Below are positions 21,580-29,190 of a DNA stretch of 64,000 nt, piece by piece. The notes below the pieces were generated by a model. That model had not been told where the DNA came from, searched no databases, and saw nothing but the letters and a program-made list of their open reading frames with translations. The translations under genes were made by a program, and so were the position numbers. Every line of letters begins with the position of its first letter. Within the stretch, counting starts at the first letter, position 1. The stretch comes from Symbiodinium sp. CCMP2592 (Eukaryota; Sar; Dinophyceae; Suessiales; Symbiodiniaceae): NCBI GenBank assembly GCA_905221615.1, contig CAJNDT010004968.1, positions 65,001 to 129,000 of the forward strand, given 5' to 3'.

Positions 21580-23316
21580 TTACTCTTCGCTGTGCGGACC
21601 TTTTGGCTTTTGTTTGGCTTTCGGGCCCCTCTGAGCCGCCGCGTCTGATCCGGGGTCGACGGTAGGGCCGGGCTTTCTCTGAGTCAGCTTTCGCCGGGCT
21701 TCCAAGTAGGACTCGTGCTCTTTCAGCTGCCAAAGGAAAAGCTCGAACCAACGAGGATCGTAGAGAGCGGAGTGCTGGCACTCGTGGGCGGCTGGGGTCG
21801 TATGATGACTGAACTGCTGGTACGGTGGTGGGGGCTCTAGAAGAGCCACTGTCGATATCAGCCAATTTCCGCTGTCGATGGACGACTGCTCTCCGGCTGC
21901 CATGAGCAGAGCCACTCTGGCTCTCGCCTCTTCGTTCTGCCCCTGCATCAGGCAGTCCCAAACAGCACTCAGCTGCCAAAGCCATCGTACATGATTGGTG
22001 TAGTTTTGGACCCTCGAGCGCGTTTGGAGCCAGGCCCTCGCCGTCCCGTGCCCAGAGGGCTCCCCGGCCACTTGGGCGCGCAATCCAAAGTCTTCTCGCA
22101 GGTTCCGCTCGATGTTCTCGTAGATGGCCGCCGGTTGTTCCTTCAGGAGACGCTTCAAGGCGGCCAGCGCCGCGGAGTTCCGACGGGAGCCGCCGCCGGA
22201 AGATGTATCCCCTCGGTCTGCCAAGCTCCCAGAAAGGAGGTTCTCCAAGTCCGTCTTCGCCTCCGCCTTCTTTGGAACGAGGGTCTTGGCGATCTTTGTC
22301 AGCTCCACCACGGCCCGCTTTAAGGGATCCGGAGGCTCGCCCGAGCCAGAAGCGCCGCCATCTGCTGCATCCACCGCCTCCTCGTCCTCCGTCTCGGAAA
22401 GAGGTCCCTGTTTCTGGGGCCGACGAGGAAGATCTTCGATGCGGCCAGGCCGAGATAGGAGTAGATCGGCCATCTGATTCAAGTGTTCCTCGGAGATCCC
22501 TGCGGCACGAGCGGAAGCAACAACCGAGCGATCTAGCTTTCCTATGCCCCCGGCTTTCTCCCGAACTGTTGCTGAAGGTGCGGCTGTCGTCGTGGCGCGA
22601 GGTCGCTCCCGGTCGGCTCCTGGTTTCTGGGTCTCCCGGGCCTTCTCCTTCACGAGCAGGGCAAGGGACTGCTGAATCTGAGTCAGAGAGCCTTCCAGTG
22701 CCGCAACCCGTCTGGTGACGTCCTCGCCAACGGCGGCGCCGCCCAAAGGAGGAGGATCTGCGGACTCCGCGGTCAGGAACGAAAAGTGCTCGTCCCCCAA
22801 TCGGATAAGGGCCTCGGAAAGGGGCAGACACCTCTCGCCCTGGGCATCTACAAAGGAGATCGCCAAGTCCTCGCCGGCACCCCGCTCCCTGACCTTGGCC
22901 TCGGCGCTCGGAGCGAGGTAGGCGACCCAGACCTTCAGTTCGCATTCGGAGGGCTCCCCATCCGCCGCAGCTGGAGGTTTCTGTCCAGCCACCAAGGCGA
23001 GCACAGGTTTCGAAAGGCTTCCAGGTGGAAGAGCTCGCCGAGCAGGGCTTCGATGCCAAACCCCAGCAGGCAGGGCTACTAGCAATTTGCCCCCAACCAC
23101 AACTACGGGAATAACGGCAGCAAGTTGCAACCCGGCCCCGTCCTGACCAGCGGTCTCCAAACAAAGCTCGGGGGCGGTCTCGTCTAATCTCCCGCCATCC
23201 TCGGTGACCAAACACCAATCGCGGACCGTCAAGGGCATGCCATCGTCGCCTGGACCATCGGCTTCCACTGCACTGTGCTCCGCTCCGCTGCCTTCGCCAG
23301 CAGATTCGGCACTCAT
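21580..23316 (-). CDS. Gag-like structural protein of the retrotransposon
   Basis: 578 codons from ATG 23316, which overlaps the stop of the upstream ORF as ATGA (23313-23316). It stops at 21580. The N-terminal 150 residues look like a folded beta-rich domain. A short coiled coil follows (about 200-225, RRVAALEGSLTQIQQSLALL), then a low-complexity Pro/Asp/Glu linker (230-335). A helical C-terminal domain (340-545) contains NHVRWLWQLSAVWDCLMQG and PRWFELFLWQLKEHESYLEA. PPPPY is at 495-499. The end is Lys-rich (RGPKAKQKPKG). No zinc knuckle is visible. The Gag role is inferred from position before RT, size and composition; the protein would bind and package the element RNA. Confidence 0.75.
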   Translation of the reverse strand: MSAESAGEGSGAEHSAVEADGPGDDGMPLTVRDWCLVTEDGGRLDETAPELCLETAGQDGAGLQLAAVIPVVVVGGKLLVALPAGVWHRSPARRALPPGSLSKPVLALVAGQKPPAAADGEPSECELKVWVAYLAPSAEAKVRERGAGEDLAISFVDAQGERCLPLSEALIRLGDEHFSFLTAESADPPPLGGAAVGEDVTRRVAALEGSLTQIQQSLALLVKEKARETQKPGADRERPRATTTAAPSATVREKAGGIGKLDRSVVASARAAGISEEHLNQMADLLLSRPGRIEDLPRRPQKQGPLSETEDEEAVDAADGGASGSGEPPDPLKRAVVELTKIAKTLVPKKAEAKTDLENLLSGSLADRGDTSSGGGSRRNSAALAALKRLLKEQPAAIYENIERNLREDFGLRAQVAGEPSGHGTARAWLQTRSRVQNYTNHVRWLWQLSAVWDCLMQGQNEEARARVALLMAAGEQSSIDSGNWLISTVALLEPPPPYQQFSHHTTPAAHECQHSALYDPRWFELFLWQLKEHESYLEARRKLTQRKPGPTVDPGSDAAAQRGPKAKQKPKGPHSEE

Positions 23317-23813
23317 TTCTCCTCAAACTCGGGCCAGGCCAGACGGGCCCTGGCAACTGCGGTCCGTGCCTCGCGTTGCGAGGCAAAACCGGAGAAGATG
23401 GAATCCGCAAAGCCGACGCCCTCCTGCACGAGGGGCCTGCAGTCGCTGAACCTGTAAAAGACTCGGACAGGATTGTAGCAAACCCCAGTCTTTCCCCGAA
23501 CCACCACGTAGACCCTCTTTGCGAGCTGAATCTGACGCTGCCCCGATTCTCCCCTGTCTCTGCCCTCCAGGCAGCGAAGGAAGAAATCACCAGTGTCACG
23601 AGCAATTTCCAAACGGCGCTCCCAACTGAGAGAGCCGTCTTGAAGAGCCCCGGTGTCCGCCGCGGCGGCTGAGATCTGTTCGAAGCTGCCTGCGGTGGTA
23701 CCGGCAGTAGGTTCGGAGTTCCCAGCAGAACCGGACAGGCCGGCCTGGATTTCAAGAGCTCTCACTCGCAGAACCAGAGAATCGATCTGATCCTGCAGAT
23801 TCCCCTGGCTCAT
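23313..23813 (-). CDS. Retrotransposon ORF2, coiled-coil protein
   Basis: 166 codons from ATG 23813, whose ATGA (23810-23813) overlaps the stop of ORF1. A short heptad-like helix opens it (LQDQIDSLVLRVRALEIQ), followed by an Ala/Gly/Thr-rich linker. A basic domain (about 60-166) includes KRVYVVVRGKTGVCYNPVRV and YRFSDCRPLVQEG. This could be n RNA-binding or Gag-accessory domain; no family is recognised. Its ATGA overlaps on both sides suggest that the three 5' ORFs are translated by coupled termination and reinitiation. Confidence 0.7.
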   Translation of the reverse strand: MSQGNLQDQIDSLVLRVRALEIQAGLSGSAGNSEPTAGTTAGSFEQISAAAADTGALQDGSLSWERRLEIARDTGDFFLRCLEGRDRGESGQRQIQLAKRVYVVVRGKTGVCYNPVRVFYRFSDCRPLVQEGVGFADSIFSGFASQREARTAVARARLAWPEFEEK

Positions 23814-24172
23814 TCAAGAATCTTATACAGATTCGGGGGCAAGCGCCTAAGTTGGGCGCGGATCCGGGCCTTCAAGAAGGCCTGCCACAAGTAAAGGAGT
23901 TCAAAGAGCGGCCACAAAAGCAGCCCAATGACAACCCCGATCACCAGGGACAGAAGATCCAGATGGAGCCCCAAAAAGCTCAAGCAGGGTTCGGGCCCCA
24001 AGCTCGGGCAGTGGAAATCCAGCGGTAACTCAGGAGCTCGCAGATGCTGAGCTAGAGCCACAAGGAGTGCACTCAAAGAGCCAGAGGCGGCAGCCGGAGC
24101 GATGCTATGGCTCAGGTCCATACACTGTCGCTGAAGAGCAAAAGCTGAGCGGCCGGTTTTCAGGTTGAACAT
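23810..24172 (-). CDS. Retrotransposon ORF1, small membrane protein
   Basis: 120 codons from ATG 24172, ten bases inside the element's 5' end, so the first codons are encoded by the terminal repeat A1. The N-terminus is MFNLKTGRSAFALQRQ. A long hydrophobic segment (about residues 72-98, with LVIGVVIGLLLWPLFELLYL) predicts one or two membrane passes. A basic tail KARIRAQLRRLPPN follows. It ends in TGA within ATGA shared with ORF2. I know no standard role for a membrane protein in this element class. Confidence 0.65.
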   Translation of the reverse strand: MFNLKTGRSAFALQRQCMDLSHSIAPAAASGSLSALLVALAQHLRAPELPLDFHCPSLGPEPCLSFLGLHLDLLSLVIGVVIGLLLWPLFELLYLWQAFLKARIRAQLRRLPPNLYKILE

Positions 24173-24181
24173 GCTTCACAT
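24133..24181 (-). repeat. Split direct repeat A1 (5' end of element)
   Basis: 49-base repeat at the element's 5' end. It contains the start codon of the first ORF (24172), ten bases inside the terminus, and begins with ATG immediately followed by TGA. Confidence 0.9.
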
Positions 24182-24276
24182 CCTATAAGCACCTCTGCTG
24201 AAAGATCTGAAAGTGCTGTAAAAAAACAGACCAACTGTTGCGACATAGCGTAAAACAGTGCTTTTAAAGCAGCCGA

Positions 24277-24664
24277 TGCTCACCACTGCCACGCCATCGC
24301 AAGCACACTTCATTCGAGAAAGCACCTGCGCGGATCTACATAAGTGACGGTCTGGAGCCATGGGTGCTTTCAAACAGCAACACCTGGAATTGTCTTCCGC
24401 CTACTGATATTGCAGCTTTGTCTTCAGCTCCGAACTCATGCAACGGCTCGGAACTGCTTTGGAAGCCGCCAATGCTCACCACTGCTACGCCATCGCCAGC
24501 GCACTCATTGGGCAAAACGCCTACACGAACCTTCATCAGTGATGCGCTCGAGCCACACGTGCCTTTAAGATGCAACACCTGGATTTGTCTTCCGCCTGCC
24601 GTTCTCGTGGCTGTGTCTTCAGCTTCGAGCGCAAGTTTGCGCAAAGCTACATTTCGGAACTGCC
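24277..24664. repeat. Two tandem copies of a 194-bp unit
   Basis: 24277-24470 and 24471-24664 share wording throughout (atgctcaccactgc, cgccatcgc, caacacctgga, ttgtcttccgcct), with clear divergence. Both strands are partly open. The minus strand gives the repeated peptide pair GGRQIQVLHL / GGRQFQVLLF and GDGVAVVSIGGFQS / CDGVAVVSIGCFKS. Whether it is coding is not decidable by eye. It begins about 95 bases from the retrotransposon's 5' end. Confidence 0.75.
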
Positions 24665-24910
24665 TTCGAGGTTTCGGAGGTGCAGACAATACAATGGCTT
24701 TGGGCGGATGGGGAGGTGCACGGACAAGTCGACTGGAAGAATGGGGGCCCAGCAACACATCTAGCCACTGGTTGCGGCAAGCACATCTAAGAAGCTGGCC
24801 CAGGAGATTGTGAGGAAGCGCAGAGCCAGACGCCCGAAGCCATCAAAGACATCAGGGCTTCCCAGGTACGCCGACCAAGCCTATGGCACTATGGGGCTTT
24901 CGTTGCGGCT

Positions 24911-25425
24911 TCAAGTGCGCAACCAGCTTTTCTGAGTCCCTCGGGACCCTGCGACGGCCAGGCCGATGATAAATGCACAGTGGAAGACCACATCCTGACA
25001 CGATTTGCGAGCTTCGACAGCACAGTGGCACAGCTTCGTGACGGCGTCCTGCCACTTTTCAGGCGGGAAGGAATTCCGACCAACACCAGCGAGCCTCCAA
25101 GGAACGCAGAACGCGCGGCTCTTTAGTCTGTGACTCTTTTTGAATTCAACGTTGGGCCTGGCCCAAGCAACTAGGAGCGGGTCGAGCTCAAGCCCGTCTG
25201 CCTGACAGAAAGCTGACGTCCCGAGCCCTGACATGCCCTGGCGTCTCTGGGCCATGCTGGGCGTCTGGCGCTCTCGACTGTAGAAGGTCGCTGCAGGTAG
25301 CACTGCAGGAAGGCACCGCTTGGCCTCAAGCCAGGGCGAGATTCGGCATATCTGTCAACCTGTGGCCTTTGCTTAGACTCGGCCGACAGGCGCTGGGCCC
25401 GTAGCAATCTCCCCAGCGGCTCCAT
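24911..25425 (-). CDS. Small unidentified protein, two exons
   Basis: ATG 25425 opens MEPLGRLLRAQRLSAESKQR, which runs to a CAG|GTTGAC donor. A second exon begins within about 25300-25270. Its frame gives MAQRRQGMSGLGTSAF, LELDPLLVAWARPNVEF, PWRLAGVGRNSFPPEKWQDA and a hydrophobic segment VVFHCAFIIGLAVAG, with a stop at 24911. No domain is recognised. It follows the stop of the next upstream gene by only about 10 bases, so the two genes are packed head to tail. Confidence 0.45.
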
Positions 25426-25437
25426 CTCGCCTACACA

Positions 25438-26090
25438 CTACACACTGTCAGCATCAGCATCAGCTGGGAGTTCATGAGAGGTCGCGGACCGCTGCACGAT
25501 GCTGCACGGCTCGGGCTGCGGCTCAGCAGGCGGCCACGGAAAACGCAGCGTAACCGCCTGCAATTTGAAAACAGCGCAGCCAAGTACGTGACTCTGTATG
25601 GCGGCCGGCCAGCCGACTGCAAAGTCGACGCCCAGGTAGTTGCCGTCCTGTGCGCCACTCGGAGACCCGAGTGCTTGGCGGGAAGCATGGGCACTAGAAA
25701 TGGAAAGCTGGGACACACATGGAAGGCCTTGAGCTGAGCCACCGTGGTGGTGGGATCAACATGGATGTCAACTCGTCTTTCCTGGCCTGTCACTCACTCA
25801 CTGAAAAGCCGAACTCCCATGCGATCACGACCTGTGCCATCAACGATTTGTAGCCGTAGCATGCGGCTGCCATCGGGTGAGGGCCTCGCGGAACATGCAA
25901 GATCGAGCCTCTCCCGGTAGACATTCGCAGGCGTTAGACGAGCCAAGTACAAATGCAAGGCCTGGTCTCTGCGTTTGCAGTGTCCGAGGGCTGTGGCGAT
26001 CCCTTGGGCTGCAAGCTGACATTCAAAGGACACGGCATTGAGAAAAGCGGGTTCCAGGCCTGCTCCGAAGAAGCACTCCTTGTTGATTGT
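25438..26090 (-). CDS. Unidentified gene with ubiquitin-like wording and an in-frame TGA
   Basis: From an acceptor at 26090 (TTTAG|ACAATC) a single frame runs INKECFFGAGLEPAFLNAVS, QALHLYLARLTPANVYRERL and MLRLQIVDGTGRDRMGVRLF, then meets TGA in a GTGAGTGAGTGACAG stretch. In the same frame it continues VTGQERRVDIHVDPTTTVAQ, which resembles the start of a ubiquitin-like fold ('V.V....TV..LK'). Excising exactly 25787-25801 (GT...AG, 15 bases) would keep the frame. A last exon probably reads GNYLGVDFAVGWPAAIQSHV and ends at 25438. Function unknown. The TGA could also mean a broken gene. Confidence 0.45.
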
Positions 26091-26408
26091 CTAAAGGCTA
26101 AAGTAGAGAAAGTAGTGCCCTTCCTCATCAACTACAGGCTGATGCGCACAGCCTCGGCATCATCCACCAGGAAGTGCTCACATGGAGAACTGCCGCTTCG
26201 TTTCAAGCGGCGTAGACATGTGTAGACTGTTTGGTTGGCTGCGCTCTACTTGTGCGTCAATCCTTGCACAAGGCCTACCTACGTGCACAAGAGGTCCTGC
26301 TATGAGCACATCTTGCGAGCCGAAAGGCAACAAGTCAAACACCGTGATAGCTCATGCCGCAGTCTTCTCGCAGTTCGGGCAGTTCCCTCGCCTCGATGGT
26401 CTTTCGCA

Positions 26409-26879
26409 CTAAAGCTGCTCTTGCTTGCAGGCACCCAGCTCGACACAGCAAAAAGCGAAGGTTCCAGTTTTGACGTGCCATATGCCAGCCACTTCACGGT
26501 ATGTGTTGACGAAGTTCCGCACTCCTGGCATGAACTCAGTCTGGACAGCCTTGCAGCTAACGCAGTTCTTGACTGGGCGCTTGTCTGGCGCTGCGCTTTC
26601 GCATGCAGGTGCGTCACCGGCATCTGTCCGATCATTTTGGCTTGATTTCTCCTACGCAAACTGGAGCTCAGGAATGTCTGTCCTCCCTTCCTCAAGCTCT
26701 GGGCCCTGAAACTCAAAATCCTGACATGATCCTGTCTCCTTTGCTGCTGCAAAGCACGCCGGTAAGGCCTGCTTTTGGGCGGCTAGTGCCCACGCTGCTG
26801 GAGCCTGGGCGGTTTCAGCATGCACAACTGGGCACAGCCAGGCGAGGAGCCAGCACGACAACGACCGTGCAGTAGCCAT
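26409..26879 (-). CDS. Small secreted protein, Cys-containing, two exons
   Basis: ATG 26879 begins a textbook signal peptide, MATARSLSCWLLAWLCPVVH with Ala next, followed by a mature region with ALPACFAAAKETGSCQDFE. A final exon (26409-26524, acceptor AG|GAG at 26524) reads VRNFVNTYREVAGIWHVKTG and TFAFCCVELGACKQEQL, then TAG. The two ends fit one small secreted or vacuolar protein with at least five cysteines. The joining exon boundary between about 26525 and 26660 was not resolved, and exon 1 itself can run to a stop at 26652. Family unknown. Confidence 0.5.
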
Positions 26880-26899
26880 CTCTAGTGCGTTGACCCGGG

Positions 26900-29190
26900 C
26901 TTCTCAGGCACCATGGGCAGCTAGGATTCCACGAACGATCCGCAAACGCAATACGGTCTCGCAACCCGGACAAACGCAATGAGGTTGTGCAGCGCATTCC
27001 ACCACGGTATGCAAAGAATGCGCAAGAACGCTGTCACCAGTTCGGGGGGCCTCTCCCTGAAAACGCCCAGTGTGAGCAGCGCACCTTGTACCTTGCAGCA
27101 ACGAGCTGTTACGAGCTCACAACATCGGCGGTCAGGCATGGAGCACCTGCACAAGAGAATGCTGCGTGTGCTTCGATGTAGGGCTCTGGCATTTGCATGA
27201 TGCTGTATGCCTCCTTCGTGCACTCCAGCCTGCAGGTCTAGATAAGATATTCCAATTCACGGTGACTCATGCACACGACCATAACCACGCAAACCCCAGC
27301 ACATGGGCACATGGAGCCTTCCGAAACAAGCGTTGAGTGGGGGGGGGCGTGGCATAGGGTGGCATAGCTGCATGGGCACTGCACAGAAATGTTGCTGTCC
27401 AGCCGTGGCCGAAGTCTCTGCAAACTGTCTGCAAAGAAGAGACTGCCGAATTAGTCCCGAAACGGCGAAGTCAACCAAAACGTGGTCAACTCTGAACTTT
27501 CTTGGCAATTAGGGCATTGCTCGCCGTCACATCAGTGACAAGCAAGCCATGGTTCGCCCCAGCTTTGTAGTGCTCTCCACGCATCCTTTTCAAGGAGGCG
27601 CTTCGAACTCTCAGCCACAGGCACAAGTTTGGTTTCCTGGATGTATCACATGTATCCGACCTCTTTCACCTCTCCCTGATGCACTTGTACGAGTTCCTGA
27701 TCTGTCGGCGGCATCGGACATATGAAGGCTCCTCTACGACACTAAACAAGCTCGGCATAGGATTCAGAGCTAGGTCAATGGCAGAATGCTCAGTGTCTCA
27801 GTCTTCTGGCTTCTTTCGAAAGCCTCCAAGCAAAGTGGCACCGGAATGCGAACATCGACGTGCTGCAATCGCCTCGCGGTTCGGCTTCGCCGTGGAGCAA
27901 GCGTGTCCAGATGGGACCTCGTGCCCAAGAGCTTCTGAAACAGTGCAGCGACGCACGTTCCTGGGGCCAAGACCGCCTCGGGTGTTCAAAGCCCTCATCA
28001 CTTCTTCGCTGTAGACATTACGGGCTGGTCCCATCTTGCACCTGTTGCATATTATGACAACTTGAGCTGGAGCAGCACCTGACTTGCCGGCTGAGCCTGC
28101 CTCTTGCAAAGAATCTCGGGCTCAGCCTGGTAATTTGCGAAGCAAAACTCAAGGATCAGAACCGCCAGCTGAAGGTAAGCCAAAGTGCGTGGTGATGCCA
28201 GCCATGGTAGGGTATGGCACAGCAGTCGGCTTCGACACATCGGCAACGGCCCTCCATCCGGTCTTTTCTGACCACCTTCACAAGCTTATTATCTTGCCCA
28301 ACAACAGATTTAGCAGATTTGGCCTCCTTAAGCCCGCGCACGAGGTAGGCTGGGCGCATTCGGCTTGTAGCAAGGCCGGCACGAGGCACCTTTTCAATCG
28401 TTTCTGCTCTCCGAATTGCGTCAAAAGAGCACGTCTACGTGTCATCTTATGGTGCGCACATCGTGCCAGATGCTCTTGGGCTCTAACTATCACAGCTGTC
28501 GGGAGTAGACTACCCAGGCGACCTGCGGTTTGTATGGCGGGGAAGAGCAGCTGCGTCTGCCGGCGCCCTGGGCGCCGGAGCCAGATGACGCCATCAGGTG
28601 AAGCTCCGCGCTCTCTGGCTTCCGGTGCTTATTGCTGCATCGGGAAGTGACAACACAATGCAACATAGTCCATGGCCTGCAGTGTGCAAGTTTCATATTA
28701 ACCTGGCAGCTGACTGGATTTCGAGCGGGCAATATGAGAAAACTGGTCCGATCATGCTACAGTACAAGTGTGAAGGAGCATCAGGCTCCCACCGGAATGG
28801 TGCTCTGCCCTGCCTCCAGCATCACACGCTAACGCGAAGGCGCAAGTGTCCGGTGTCTCGCACATAGTTCTGCTAGAAGTCGACCACGGTGGCGAATGGT
28901 CGCCAACTGGCCGGTATGGCCAACTGATGCCCCATCGTTGCATCCGATGTCTCCTGCTGCTTCCGCCTACACATGATATCTGGCTTTGAGTGTAGGCAGC
29001 ACCCAGAGGAGGCCAGCATCTGGAAACGTGCCTCAGGTGATGTCTGGATGGAGCCGCATCAGTCATGCTCTCAAATTCAAGCTTGAACCAGCCACAACCA
29101 GCCACCTGCAGAAGGGACACAATGCCAGAATCTGCTCGAGCAGCGCTGCCCGAAGATGTCAACCTGCAGGGTTGCTTCCCCTCGTATTTC
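26900..29190. other. No firm gene; one possible exon
   Basis: Minus-strand wording CKMGPARNVYSEEVMRALNT after an AG|G acceptor (about 28040-27980) may be an isolated exon. A short minus-strand piece near 28880-28960 (QLAIPASWRPFATVVDF, then stop) may be a terminal exon. Neither has a known domain or shown splice partners. Confidence 0.35.

Larger units (their letters stand above)
16540..24181 (-). mobile_element. PAT/DIRS-type tyrosine-recombinase retrotransposon
   Basis: The element is about 7.64 kb and is read on the minus strand. In element order it has A1 (24133-24181), a set of ORFs, B1 (16777-16952), A2 (16731-16779) and B2 (16540-16715). This split direct repeat layout is known from PAT and Ngaro elements. 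ORFs encode a small membrane protein, a coiled-coil protein, a Gag-like protein, RT (with a frame break), RNase H and a methyltransferase-like/YR fusion. No LTRs, DDE integrase or target-site duplication are seen. Such elements are copied by RT, form a circle and insert by site-specific recombination. At the joints the 5' end reads ATGTGAAGC and the 3' end reads GTTTAACATG. The B1/A2 junction contains both overlapping by ATG, as expected for the circle junction. The repeats look identical by eye, suggesting recent insertion, but the RT frame is broken, so this copy may not be active. Confidence 0.9.

Noticed and set aside
21650..23755. Very long minus-strand open reading (with RT, 1128 codons from 23755)
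   Set aside because: It begins at TTG, is Arg/Ser/Gly-rich and overlaps the better Gag-like and ORF2 frames. Only the part from about 21580 downward is RT.
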